Origin: Streptomyces katrae
GTDB taxonomy: Bacteria > Actinomycetota > Actinomycetes > Streptomycetales > Streptomycetaceae
Length of the DNA stretch: 64,000 nt
Reading direction: 5' to 3'
NCBI RefSeq assembly: GCF_002028425.1
Contig: NZ_CP020042.1
Coordinates: 2,170,001 to 2,234,000 of the forward strand
The first letter of the stretch is position 1. Each line of letters opens with the position of its first letter. The position numbers and the translations under genes are program-made. Shown here piece after piece: positions 52,089 to 60,917 of this stretch. The notes below the pieces were generated by a model, which searched no databases, was not told the DNA's origin, and saw nothing but the letters and a program-made list of their open reading frames with translations.

Positions 52089-53099
52089 GTGACCACGTAC
52101 GACGACCGAGCGAGCCTCGCTGATCTGACCAGCACGGCCGAGCGGGTCCGCCAGTCGGTCGAGCGCGTGATCGAGGGCAAGCCCGAGGTCGTCCGGCTCG
52201 CCCTGGTGGTCCTGCTGGCCGAGGGCCACCTGCTCATCGAGGACGTGCCCGGCGTCGGCAAGACGATGCTGGCCAAGACCCTGGCCAAGTCCATCGACTG
52301 CTCGGTCCAGCGCATCCAGTTCACCCCGGACCTGCTGCCCTCGGACATCACCGGCGTCAGCATCTACGACCAGCAGCGCCGCGAGTTCGAGTTCAAGCCC
52401 GGCGCGATCTTCGCGCAGATCGTCATCGGCGACGAGATCAACCGGGCCTCGCCGAAGACCCAGTCGGCGCTGCTGGAGTCGATGGAGGAGCGCCAGGTCA
52501 CCGTCGACGGCACCACCTACGCGCTGCCCAGCCCGTTCATGGTCGTCGCCACGCAGAACCCGGTCGAGATGGAGGGCACCTACCCCCTCCCCGAGGCCCA
52601 GCGCGACCGCTTCATGGCTCGCGTCTCGGTCGGCTACCCCAGCCCCGAGGCCGAGCTGGAGATGCTCGACGTGCACGGCGGGCTCTCCCCGCTCGACGAC
52701 CTCACCGCCGTCGCGCACGCCCACGACGTCGTCAAGCTGATAGAGGCCGTCCGCGAGGTGTACGTCGCCGCCCCGGTGAAGCGGTACGTGGTCGACCTGG
52801 TCTCCGCCACCCGCAGCCACCCCGACCTGCGCCTGGGCGCCTCCCCCCGGGCCACCCTGCACCTGCTGCGCGCGGTCAAGGCCTCCGCCGCCCTGTCCGG
52901 CCGCGACTACGTCCTGCCCGACGACGTCCAGCAGCTGGCGGCGCCGGTCCTCGCGCACCGCCTCCTGCCGACCGCGCAGGCCCAGCTGGGCCGGCGCACC
53001 TCCGAGCAGGTCGTCCACGACATCCTCCAGCGCACCCCGGTCCCGGCCACGCACACGCGCGGCGAGGTCCCGCCCGGCGCGGGCGCCCGGAGCTTCTGA
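52089..53099 (+). CDS. MoxR-family AAA+ ATPase
   Basis: A 336-aa AAA+ chaperone-like ATPase. Walker A is EDVPGVGKTML (51-61), Walker B is IVIGDEINRASPKTQSALLE (111-130), sensor motif ATQNPVEMEGTYPLPEAQRDRF follows (split here: ATQNPVEMEG then TYPLPEAQRDRF), and the C-terminal lid is helical. MoxR proteins typically act with a DUF58/VWA-type partner encoded next door, as here. GTG 52089 has GAGGAG upstream. A small GGCCCT/AGGGCC hairpin (52062-52078) lies just before the ribosome site. The gene overlaps the next one (TGATG). Confidence 0.93.
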   Translation: MTTYDDRASLADLTSTAERVRQSVERVIEGKPEVVRLALVVLLAEGHLLIEDVPGVGKTMLAKTLAKSIDCSVQRIQFTPDLLPSDITGVSIYDQQRREFEFKPGAIFAQIVIGDEINRASPKTQSALLESMEERQVTVDGTTYALPSPFMVVATQNPVEMEGTYPLPEAQRDRFMARVSVGYPSPEAELEMLDVHGGLSPLDDLTAVAHAHDVVKLIEAVREVYVAAPVKRYVVDLVSATRSHPDLRLGASPRATLHLLRAVKASAALSGRDYVLPDDVQQLAAPVLAHRLLPTAQAQLGRRTSEQVVHDILQRTPVPATHTRGEVPPGAGARSF

Positions 53100-54460
53100 T
53101 GGCGGCCGGTGCCCCGCACGGCGCCGGCGGCCAGGCCGGGAACCCGGGCGGGCTGCGCGCCACGCTGTCCGGGCTGACCACCCGGGGCCGTTCGTTCCTG
53201 GCGGCCGGGGCCGCCGCCGCCGTCTGCGCGTACGTCCTCGGGCAGGGCCAGCTGCTGCGGGTCGGGCTGCTGCTCGTCGTCCTGCCGCTGATCTGCGTCG
53301 TCGCCCTGCACCGCACCCGCCAGCAGGTCACCGCCGGACGCCGGCTGACCCCGCCGCGGGTGCCCGCGGGCGGCGAGGCCCGGGTCCAGCTGCGGCTGGA
53401 GAACGTCTCCCGGATGCCCACGGGGCTGCTCATGCTCCAGGACCGGGTGCCGTACGTGCTGGGGCCGCGCCCGCGCTTCGTGCTGGACCGGGTCGAGCCC
53501 GGCGGCCGCCGCGAGGTGTCCTACCGGGTCCGCTCCGACCTGCGCGGCCGCTACCCGCTGGGCCCGCTCCAGCTGCGGCTGACCGATCCCTTCGGGATGG
53601 TCGAGCTGACCCGCTCCTTCAGCGCCTACGACACCCTCACCGTCGTCCCCCTCACCCAGCCTCTGCCCCCGGTCCGGCTGACCGGCGAGGCGGGCGGCCA
53701 CGGCGACGGCACCCGCCGCTCCCTGGCCCTGGCCGGCGACGACGACGTGATCCCCCGCACCTACCGGCGCGGCGACGACCTGCGCCGCGTCCACTGGCGC
53801 TCCACCGCCCGCTACGGCGAGCTGATGGTCCGCCGCGAGGAGCAGCCCCAGCGCAGCAAGGCCACCGTCCTGCTGGACACCCGCTACCTCGCCTACGAGG
53901 GCGCCGGCCCCGACTCCGCCTTCGAGTGGGCGGTGTCCGCCGCCGCCTCCACCCTGCTGCACGTCCTGGAACAGGGCTTCGCGGCGCGGCTGCTCACCGA
54001 CACCGGCGACGCCGTGCCCGGCGTGGGCTCCTTCGCCGGCGGGAGCTCCGCCGGCGGCCCGGAGTCCGCCGAGGCGGCCGGGCTGATGATGGACACCCTC
54101 GCGGTCGTCGGCCACTCCGAGGGGAACGGGCTGGGCCGCGCCTACGACGCGCTGCGCGGCGCCGCCGCCTCCGCCTCCCCGGGCGGCGACGGACTGCTGG
54201 TCGCCTTCTTCGGCGGCCTGGACGACGAACAGGGCGAGATGGCGGCCCGGATGCGGCAGCGCAGCGCGGCCGCCATCGCCTTCGTGCTGGACCCCGCGCT
54301 GTGGGCCGGAGCGCCCTCGCGGGTGGAGGAAAGGCTGCGGGGGCTGCGCGACGCGGGCTGGACGGCGCTGGCCGTGCCGCCCGGCGCGGCCTTCGCCGAA
54401 CTGTGGCGGCAGGCCGGGAACGTCCCCGTCGGCCCGCGGAACCCCGGAGGCACGGCATGA
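53099..54460 (+). CDS. DUF58 domain protein
   Basis: A 453-aa protein with two adjacent membrane helices (about 30-70, SFLAAGAAAAVCAYVLGQG), an extracytoplasmic-like beta region, and the DUF58 signature RRGDDLRRVHWRSTARYGELMVRREEQ (in parts, about 220-246). A VWA-like fold follows. It is the usual partner of MoxR ATPases and transglutaminase-like membrane proteins. ATG 53099 overlaps the moxR stop, and its own stop overlaps the next start (ATGA). The cellular role is unproven; wall or envelope maturation is often suggested. Confidence 0.9.
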   Translation: MAAGAPHGAGGQAGNPGGLRATLSGLTTRGRSFLAAGAAAAVCAYVLGQGQLLRVGLLLVVLPLICVVALHRTRQQVTAGRRLTPPRVPAGGEARVQLRLENVSRMPTGLLMLQDRVPYVLGPRPRFVLDRVEPGGRREVSYRVRSDLRGRYPLGPLQLRLTDPFGMVELTRSFSAYDTLTVVPLTQPLPPVRLTGEAGGHGDGTRRSLALAGDDDVIPRTYRRGDDLRRVHWRSTARYGELMVRREEQPQRSKATVLLDTRYLAYEGAGPDSAFEWAVSAAASTLLHVLEQGFAARLLTDTGDAVPGVGSFAGGSSAGGPESAEAAGLMMDTLAVVGHSEGNGLGRAYDALRGAAASASPGGDGLLVAFFGGLDDEQGEMAARMRQRSAAAIAFVLDPALWAGAPSRVEERLRGLRDAGWTALAVPPGAAFAELWRQAGNVPVGPRNPGGTA

Positions 54461-56883
54461 GCGGGCGGACGCGCGTGACGCTCTTCGGAACGCTGGCGAC
54501 GCTGCTGACCGCCTGGTCGCTGGCCCCGCTGGTGGAGACGTCCGGCTGGCTGGTCCAGGCGGCGCTGCTGCTCGCCGTGCAGGCGGCGGTGGGCGCGGGG
54601 GCCCGGCGGGTGCCGCTCGCCCGGTCGCTGACCGTGGGCGCGCAGCTGCTGGTGTCGCTGCTGCTGCTCGCCTTCCTGTTCGCGGGGAAGGCCGAGTCCA
54701 CCGGGAGCGGGCCGCTGGCCTTCCTCGTCACCGACTTCGCCGGGCTGTTCCGGCAGGGCGTGCGGGACGTCGGCGAGTTCGCCATACCGGCGCCGCTGAC
54801 GGACGGCATCCGGCTGCTGCTGCTCGCCGGGGTCCTGTTGATCGGGCTGCTGGTGGACGCCCTGGCGGTGACGCTGCGCACGGCCGCGGCGGCCGGGCTG
54901 CCGCTGCTGGCGCTGTACTCGGTCGCCGCCGGGCTGTCGGACGGGCGCGGGCAGCCCTGGGTCGCGTTCCTGCTGGCCGGCGCGGGCTACCTGATGATGC
55001 TGCTGTCGGAGGGGCGCGACCGGCTGGCCCAGTGGGGCCGTGTCTTCGGCGCGGCTCCCAACGCCCGCACCCCCGCCTCGGCCGGCTCCGGCTACGGCGC
55101 GAACGGGGCCGGGGGCACCCGCGCCGTGGCCCCCGTGCGCACCGGGCGGCGGATCGGCGCGGTCGCTCTGGGCCTGGCGCTGGCGGTGCCGGCCGCGCTG
55201 CCTTCGCTCGGCGGCGGGATGCTGGGCAACCCCGGCGACGACGCCGCTTCGGCGGGCGGGGGCGGCGGCACGATCTCCGCGGTCAACCCGCTGGTCTCCC
55301 TGCAGAGCAGCCTCAACGCCCAGGACAACCGGGTCGTGATGAAGTACCGCACGGACAGCCCGCAGCTCGGCGAGCAGTACCTGCGGATCCTGGCGCTCGA
55401 CGAGTTCAACGGGGTCAAGTGGGAGGCGTCCGCCCGCCCGCTGACGGACGTCCCGCAGCGGCTTCCGAACCCGTCGGGGCTCACCGAGGAGGTCCGCGCG
55501 GGCGCGGTCGAGGTCCGCACCACCGTCTCGGCGGCGGACACGTACGCCCAGCGCTACCTGCCGATGCCGTACCCGGCGACGCAGGTCGACATCGGCGGGA
55601 AGTGGCGCTTCGAGCCGGTCGGCCGGACCCTGGTCGGCGACCAGCTGGGCAAGGACCGCTTCCAGAACGTGCAGGGCGCGCAGTACACCGTCCGGAGCCT
55701 GCTGCTGCGGCCCACGGCGGAGCAGCTGCAGTCCGCGCCGCCCGCGAACGCGGCGGTGCACGCGGAGTACACGAAGCTGCCCGACAACCTGCCGCCGGTG
55801 GTGGCGGAGACGGCCCGCCGGGTCACGCAGGGCGCGACGAACGACTACGCGCGGGCGGTGAAGCTCCAGGACTTCTTCGCCGTGAGCGGCGGGTTCCGTT
55901 ACGACACGAAGGTGTCCTCGGGCACGGGTTCGCAGGCCATCGCCCGCTTCCTGGAGGACAAGGAGGGCTTCTGCGTCCACTTCGCGTTCTCCATGGCGGC
56001 GATGTCGCGGACGCTGGGGATCCCGGCGCGGGTCTCGGTCGGGTTCACCCCGGGGGAGAAGCAGTCCGACGGCACGGTGAACGTCTCGATGCGGGACGCG
56101 CACGCCTGGCCGGAGCTGTACTTCGAGGGCGTGGGCTGGACCCGGTTCGAGCCGACGCCCCGTTCGGGCATCACCCTGCCGGACTACGGCGCTCCCGAGG
56201 TCCCGGCCCCGCAGCCGTCCGCGTCGTCCGCGGCACCCTCGCAGTCGGCGGCCGCGCCGTCCGCGGCGCCCTCGCAGGGCGAGGCGTGCCCGCCGGCGCA
56301 GAAGAAGCTCGGCGAGTGCGGCGGACCGGTGGCCCAGCAGAGCGCCGGGTCCGGGTCCGGCGGGGTGGCGGCGGGGACGGTCCTCGCCTGGACGGCGCTG
56401 GTGCTGCTGGTGGCGGCCGTGCCGCTGCTGCCGCTGCTGTGGCGGCGGCGGGTGCGCGAGCGGCGGCTGGGCTCGGGTGACGTCCTGGCCGCCTGGCGGG
56501 AGCTGGGCGACTGCGCCTGGGACGTGGGCATCCCGCCCGACGGGGCGCTCTCGCCACGCGGCGCGGCGGGACGCATCGTGCTGCTGGGGCGGCTGGAGGG
56601 TGAGGCCGCCGAGGCGGTGCACCGGGTCGCGGGCGCGGTGGAACGGGCGCTGTACGCCCCGCCGGGCGCGGCGGGCGCCTACGCCGGCCTGACCGCGGAC
56701 GTCCTCACGGCCCGGTCGGCCCTCCTGGCCGGCGTGGGCCGCCGCTCCCGCCTGCGCGCCCTGCTGCTGCCGCGCTCGGGGGCCCGTCTGACCGCCGCCG
56801 CGTCGGCCCGTCTGTCGGCGGCCTCGGCGGTGGTCTCGCGCCTCGGGGGCCGCGTCCGCCTCCCGCTCCGCAACCGGGGCTGA
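54457..56883 (+). CDS. TgpA-like transglutaminase-domain membrane protein
   Basis: An 808-aa protein. The N-terminus has about six membrane helices (residues 1-250), followed by an extracytoplasmic domain with a DUF3488-type region and a transglutaminase-like core. The catalytic Cys506 is in KEGFCVHFAFSMA and His549 in MRDAHAWPELYF, with WTRFEPTPRSG after it, where Glu sits at the usual Asp position. A Ser/Pro-rich linker, one more membrane helix (about 640-665) and a basic cytoplasmic tail end the protein. ATG 54457 has GGAGG at 54445-54449. It is the third gene of the MoxR operon. Confidence 0.92.
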   Translation: MSGRTRVTLFGTLATLLTAWSLAPLVETSGWLVQAALLLAVQAAVGAGARRVPLARSLTVGAQLLVSLLLLAFLFAGKAESTGSGPLAFLVTDFAGLFRQGVRDVGEFAIPAPLTDGIRLLLLAGVLLIGLLVDALAVTLRTAAAAGLPLLALYSVAAGLSDGRGQPWVAFLLAGAGYLMMLLSEGRDRLAQWGRVFGAAPNARTPASAGSGYGANGAGGTRAVAPVRTGRRIGAVALGLALAVPAALPSLGGGMLGNPGDDAASAGGGGGTISAVNPLVSLQSSLNAQDNRVVMKYRTDSPQLGEQYLRILALDEFNGVKWEASARPLTDVPQRLPNPSGLTEEVRAGAVEVRTTVSAADTYAQRYLPMPYPATQVDIGGKWRFEPVGRTLVGDQLGKDRFQNVQGAQYTVRSLLLRPTAEQLQSAPPANAAVHAEYTKLPDNLPPVVAETARRVTQGATNDYARAVKLQDFFAVSGGFRYDTKVSSGTGSQAIARFLEDKEGFCVHFAFSMAAMSRTLGIPARVSVGFTPGEKQSDGTVNVSMRDAHAWPELYFEGVGWTRFEPTPRSGITLPDYGAPEVPAPQPSASSAAPSQSAAAPSAAPSQGEACPPAQKKLGECGGPVAQQSAGSGSGGVAAGTVLAWTALVLLVAAVPLLPLLWRRRVRERRLGSGDVLAAWRELGDCAWDVGIPPDGALSPRGAAGRIVLLGRLEGEAAEAVHRVAGAVERALYAPPGAAGAYAGLTADVLTARSALLAGVGRRSRLRALLLPRSGARLTAAASARLSAASAVVSRLGGRVRLPLRNRG

Positions 56884-56907
56884 CGGCGGGGGGAGGGAGA
56901 CGGGAAA

Positions 56908-56954
56908 CGCCGGTGCGTCCGGGCTCGTTCCCCCTGAGCCCGGACGCACCGGCG
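56908..56954. terminator. Perfect 19-bp hairpin terminator after the MoxR operon
   Basis: Arms 56908-56926 and 56936-56954 are perfectly complementary with a 9-nt loop, 25 nt past the stop. Confidence 0.88.
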
Positions 56955-57072
56955 TCCTGTTACCCGGGCAGTAGCCGGTCCGCTCCGTGGCCCCGTGTCC
57001 GCGGTGCGGGCCGGCCGGCCTGCCCTTGTCCCCAACCCCCAGTCTGCGGTTTGCGCAGGTGGGAACCCATCC

Positions 57073-57111
57073 GTACGGGTACTCATCTGTGCACCTAGGT
57101 ACGGATACTCA
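57073..57111. repeat. 13-nt direct repeats in an empty convergent gap
   Basis: GTACGGGTACTCA (57073-57085) and GTACGGATACTCA (57099-57111) differ at one base and start exactly 26 nt apart. GGAAC (57062-57066), 16 nt and then TC give an ECF-like promoter pattern on the plus strand. The gap 56955-57167 has no convincing gene, and both neighbours end here. It may hold a small RNA promoter or a regulator site. Confidence 0.4.
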
Positions 57112-57167
57112 GTTCTACGCCGCCGGGGCCCGGCCACGGCACCGCCGACCGGGCGTCACCCGAAGGG

Positions 57168-57809
57168 TCAGCGGCTCCCGCTCACCCGCCCCCGCAGCAG
57201 CAGCGACAGCGCCGAGTGCACGTCGTCCAGCGACCGCTCGCTCTGGAAGGCCTGCCAGTCCAGCGCGGCCACCAGCACCATCCCGACCAGCGCCGCCGCC
57301 GTCAGCGGCACGTCGATCTCGGCGCTGAGTTCACCCCGCTCGACCCCCTCCCGCAGCACCGACTCCACCACCGCCACCGCCTGGCCCCGGACCACCATCA
57401 GCGTGCCCTGCCAGGCGCGGTTGGTGCGCCAGAGCTCGGCGACGTACAGCTGGGTGAAGGCCGGGTAGCGGTGGATGAAGACGAGGCCCGCCCGGATCAT
57501 CGCGTCGAGCGCCTCGATCCGGCTGCCGCCGCGCTCCTCCGTCTCGTCCGCGGCCGCCCGCAGCGAGGCGGTCAGCAGGCCGACACCGTGCCGCAGGAGT
57601 TCCTCGAAGAGCTCGGTCTTGCTCGCGAAGTTGTAGTAGACGGTGCCCTTGGCCACGCCCGCCCGTTCGGCGATCTCGTCGACGGTGGTCGCGGAGAAGC
57701 CCTGTTCCGCGATGAGGGTGACGGCCGCCTCGTACAGCTTCTGTCGCGTGGCCTGCCGCCGGGCCCCGCCGGCGGTGGTGCTGCTGCTTTCCATGGCGCT
57801 GATTCTCAC
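57168..57809 (-). CDS. TetR-family repressor
   Basis: A 213-aa regulator. The N-terminal helix-turn-helix reads LYEAAVTLIAEQGFSATTVDEIAERAGVAKGTVYYNF (about 25-61, in parts), and the rest is the helical ligand-binding domain. GTG 57809 has AGGGG ten nucleotides upstream; ATG 57794 (MESSSTT) is an alternative. It lies 14 nt after the Pip-protein gene, so all three genes of the locus are probably one transcript. The palindrome at 60918-60943 upstream of the first gene is its likely operator (inference). Confidence 0.9.
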   Translation of the reverse strand: MRISAMESSSTTAGGARRQATRQKLYEAAVTLIAEQGFSATTVDEIAERAGVAKGTVYYNFASKTELFEELLRHGVGLLTASLRAAADETEERGGSRIEALDAMIRAGLVFIHRYPAFTQLYVAELWRTNRAWQGTLMVVRGQAVAVVESVLREGVERGELSAEIDVPLTAAALVGMVLVAALDWQAFQSERSLDDVHSALSLLLRGRVSGSR

Positions 57810-57823
57810 AGGTCAACAGCCCC

Positions 57824-59911
57824 TTACAGGCTCAGTTCCGGGTGCAGCCGGTCCATCGTCCACACCTGCTTGCCGCGGGCGGCGAGGGCGGTGAGGGCCA
57901 GGGCCCCGGCGGTGAAGGCGAGCAGGACCAGGCCGCCCTGCCACACCGGGGTGAGGTCCCCGCCGGTGATCAGGCGGCGCAGGCTCGCGACGATGTACGA
58001 CATCGGCAGGTACGGGTGGATGGCGTTGAAGAAACCGGGGCTCGTCTGGACGGGGTAGGTGCCGCCCGCCGAGGTCAGCTGGAGCATCAGGACCGCGAGG
58101 ACCAGGATGCGTCCGGCGGCGCCGAACTTGGCGTTGAGCCACTGGACGATCGCCGCGAAGCAGGCGGTGACCAGGACCAGGAAGCCGATGGTCAGCGCCG
58201 GGTGGGCCATCTCCAGGCCGAGGCCCCAGTGCAGTACGGACATCAGCGCGCCCACCTGCGCGGCGCCGAGGCCGACCACGGGCAGCCAGCCCGCGAAGGC
58301 GATCCGCCAGGCCGAGGCCCCGGCGGCCAGGGCCCGCTTGTTCATGGGTGCGATCAGCATGTAGGCGACCATCGCGCCGACCCAGAGGGAGAGCGGGATG
58401 AAGTAGGGGGCGAAGCCGGTGCCGTAGTTGGGCGCCTTGTGCAGGGGGTCGCTGGCGAGCTGGACCGGGTCGGCCATGACCTGCGTACGGGCGTCGCGCT
58501 GCCGCTGGTCGTAGTCCGGGATCTTGCCGGCGCCGTCGTGGAGACCGCCGGCGAGCTGGCCGGTGCCGTCGACCAGCTTGAACATGCCTCCGTTGAGCTG
58601 CTGGGCTCCGTCGCCGAGCTTGCCGACGCCCTCGCCGAGCTTGCCGGAGCCGCCGGCGGCGGTGCCGATGCCGGCGTGGAGCTTGACCATGCCGTCGGCG
58701 ACCTGGTGGGCGCCGTCGTTGAGGGCGTTGGCCTTGGCCACGGCGGCGTTGAGGTCACCGGCGAGGCCGGGGGCCTTGGTGGCGAGTTCGCGGGCCTTGT
58801 TCTCCAGGTCGGTGAGCTGGCCCTGGAGCTTGGCGATGTCGCCCTTGCCGTTGCCGAGCACGGTGTTCGCGTCGGCGGTCAGCAGGGCGGCCTCGGCCGC
58901 GTCGTCCTTGATCTTCTTCTGCGTCTCGCAGAACCCGGCGGGCAGCTGGGGGTTGGGCTTGCCGCAGTACCGGGTGTAGCTGGAGTCGGCGAGGCCCGCG
59001 AGGCTCTTGGTGGCCGCGGCGGCGGCCGGGGCGTGTTCGGCGGCCTTCTCCAGGTGGTTGTTGACGACGTGCGCGGTGTCGGCGACCAGCTTGGCGGTGT
59101 CCGCGAGGTTCTTGGGGTCCTTGACGAAGGGGCGGGCCTTGTCGGCGGCGCCGTTCGCCAGGTCGGCGACCTTCTGGGTGCCCTCGGCGACCTCCCGGGT
59201 GCCGGTCTCCAGCTTGGCGGCGCCCTCGTTGAGCTTGTTCAGGCCCCCGGTGAGCTCGCCGGACTTCTCCTTGGCCGTGTCGAGGCCGTCGGCGAGGTCC
59301 TTGGCGCCCTGCTGGGCCTTGCCCGCGCCGTCCTTGAGCTTGTCGGCCCCGTCGGCGGCGTCGGCGGTCTTGTCGTGCAGGTCGGAGAAGGAGACGAAGA
59401 TCTTGTCGAGGAACTTGCGGGACGCCTTGGTGGAGGCGGCCGAGCGGACCTCGGAGAAGACGGTGCGGGAGATCGAGCCGACGATGTAGTTGTTGGCGTC
59501 GTTCGTGCGGACCTGGAGGGCGCCGGTGGTGGGGGCGGCTCCGCCGCTGGAGGCGACCTTCTCGCTGAAGTCGGCGGGCATGGTCAGGGAGAGGAAGTAC
59601 GTGCCGTCCTCCAGGCCCTTGGCCGCCTCGTCGGCGCTGACCACGTGCCAGTCGAAGGTCTTGCGCTCGCGCAGGTTCCGGGTGATCTCACCGCCGACGT
59701 CGAGGTGCTCGCCGCCCACGGTGGCGCCCTTGTCGGCGTTGACGAGGGCCACGGGTACCTGGTCGAGGCGCTTGTAGGGGTCCCAGAACGACCACAGGTA
59801 CAGGGCTCCGTAGAGCAGGGGCAGCAGGAGCAGCGCGACGAGGGCGGCGCGGGGCAGCTTCCCCCGCCCGAACCGCTTCAGCTCAAGCGCGGCCAGTTTC
59901 GGCGAGCGCAT
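57824..59911 (-). CDS. YhgE/Pip-type membrane protein (ABC-2-like)
   Basis: A 695-aa protein with an N-terminal membrane helix (about 20-42), a large extracytoplasmic domain and five C-terminal helices (about 495-690), the YhgE/Pip topology. The outer domain (about 180-480) is a long run of helical repeats such as GADKLKDGAGKAQQGAKDLADGL and GEGVGKLGDGAQQLNGG. Relatives include phage-receptor Pip and the ESX-type secretion accessory EsaA. ATG 59911 lies inside the 3' end of the ABC-like gene (29-nt overlap), so translation is coupled. Confidence 0.9.
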   Translation of the reverse strand: MRSPKLAALELKRFGRGKLPRAALVALLLLPLLYGALYLWSFWDPYKRLDQVPVALVNADKGATVGGEHLDVGGEITRNLRERKTFDWHVVSADEAAKGLEDGTYFLSLTMPADFSEKVASSGGAAPTTGALQVRTNDANNYIVGSISRTVFSEVRSAASTKASRKFLDKIFVSFSDLHDKTADAADGADKLKDGAGKAQQGAKDLADGLDTAKEKSGELTGGLNKLNEGAAKLETGTREVAEGTQKVADLANGAADKARPFVKDPKNLADTAKLVADTAHVVNNHLEKAAEHAPAAAAATKSLAGLADSSYTRYCGKPNPQLPAGFCETQKKIKDDAAEAALLTADANTVLGNGKGDIAKLQGQLTDLENKARELATKAPGLAGDLNAAVAKANALNDGAHQVADGMVKLHAGIGTAAGGSGKLGEGVGKLGDGAQQLNGGMFKLVDGTGQLAGGLHDGAGKIPDYDQRQRDARTQVMADPVQLASDPLHKAPNYGTGFAPYFIPLSLWVGAMVAYMLIAPMNKRALAAGASAWRIAFAGWLPVVGLGAAQVGALMSVLHWGLGLEMAHPALTIGFLVLVTACFAAIVQWLNAKFGAAGRILVLAVLMLQLTSAGGTYPVQTSPGFFNAIHPYLPMSYIVASLRRLITGGDLTPVWQGGLVLLAFTAGALALTALAARGKQVWTMDRLHPELSL

Positions 59912-60902
59912 CGTCCGCCCCCTTCGTGTCTTCGTCGTCGGTGTCTGCGTCGTCGGTGTCTGCGTCGTCGGTGTCTGCGCCGGTGCCTTCGTCGGCGTCT
60001 TCGCCGGTGCCGTCGGTGCGGCCGTCCTGGACGGGCCCGGGCGCGGCCTGCGCCCCGGGGGCCGCCTTGGTGAGGGACGGTGCGGCGGGGTGCGGCTGCG
60101 GGTCCGCCGGGGTGTGCGCTTCCTCCGGGCGGGAGGTGCCCCAGGTGACCTTCGGGGTCTCGGAGGGGGACGCGGCGGCCGGCTTCGGGGCGGGCTCCGG
60201 CTGGGTCCGCGGGCCCGTGCGGATCACCGTCACGTCGCCGGGGGCCTCGCTGCACACCGCGAGGACGGTGGTGCCGCGGGCGGCGACCGAGCGGAGCAGG
60301 GTCCAGGCCTCGGCGCGTTCGGCGTCCGAGAGCTTGAGGTCGAGGTCGTCGAGGGCCAGCAGCCGGGGGCCGCTCAGCAGGGCGATGGCCACGGACAGCC
60401 GGACGGCCTCCAGCCGCTCCAGGTCCCGCACGGAGGTGCGCGGCCCCTTCGGCAGGGTGGCCGGGTCGAGCCCGGCGGCCGCGAGGGCCTGCTCGATCCG
60501 GGCCGGGGCCGGGGCGGCGTGGGCGCCGCGGCGGCGCAGCAGGGAGCGCAGCGGGGCGTCGTAGCGGCGCTGGAGCATGGCGCCCTCGCGCAGCTGCTCG
60601 GCGACGGTGAGGGCCTGGTCGAGGTCGTTGACCCCGGGGACCGGGCCGAGGGCGGCGATCCGGCGGACGGCGGCCATCTTCTTCGGAAGGCGGTGGCGGC
60701 CGATCTCGGCGTGGCCCGCGGTGGGTTTCATCCGGCCCGTGAGGGCCAGGAGCAGGCAGGTGCGGCCGCTGCCGGAGGGGCCCTCCACCGCGAGGAGCGA
60801 GCCGGGTGCGGCGTCGATCGCGATGTCCTGGAAGACCCAGCCGCGCGGGCCCTTGAGTCCGAAGCCCTCGGCCTTGACGGCGGCGCCGTGCGGGCTGTCC
60901 AC
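59883..60902 (-). CDS. ABC-type ATPase-like protein with degenerate motifs
   Basis: A 339-aa protein with an ABC ATPase fold up to about residue 225, then a disordered Pro/Ala/Asp tail. Walker A reads GPSGSGRTC (41-49), so the catalytic Lys is Arg47. The LSGGQ signature is absent (the region reads DLERLEAVRLSVAIALLSG), and Walker B is LLALDDLD with Asp186 where Glu is expected. The tail holds ADTDD repeats. GTG 60902 has GGAGGG just upstream. It is the first gene of the TetR/Pip locus. ATP hydrolysis is doubtful. Confidence 0.85.
   Translation of the reverse strand: MDSPHGAAVKAEGFGLKGPRGWVFQDIAIDAAPGSLLAVEGPSGSGRTCLLLALTGRMKPTAGHAEIGRHRLPKKMAAVRRIAALGPVPGVNDLDQALTVAEQLREGAMLQRRYDAPLRSLLRRRGAHAAPAPARIEQALAAAGLDPATLPKGPRTSVRDLERLEAVRLSVAIALLSGPRLLALDDLDLKLSDAERAEAWTLLRSVAARGTTVLAVCSEAPGDVTVIRTGPRTQPEPAPKPAAASPSETPKVTWGTSRPEEAHTPADPQPHPAAPSLTKAAPGAQAAPGPVQDGRTDGTGEDADEGTGADTDDADTDDADTDDEDTKGADDALAETGRA
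59934..59978 (-). repeat. 15-bp tandem repeat in the tail of the ABC-like gene
   Basis: Three perfect copies of GTCGTCGGTGTCTGC (59934, 59949, 59964) encode ADTDD units in the acidic tail just before the overlap with the Pip gene. Confidence 0.9.
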
Positions 60903-60917
60903 GCGCCCTCCCCCTCC

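Noticed and set aside
56955..57137. Short frames on both strands in the gap after the transglutaminase gene
   Set aside because: They cross the 19-bp terminator or lack ribosome sites and coding bias; a non-coding explanation is preferred.
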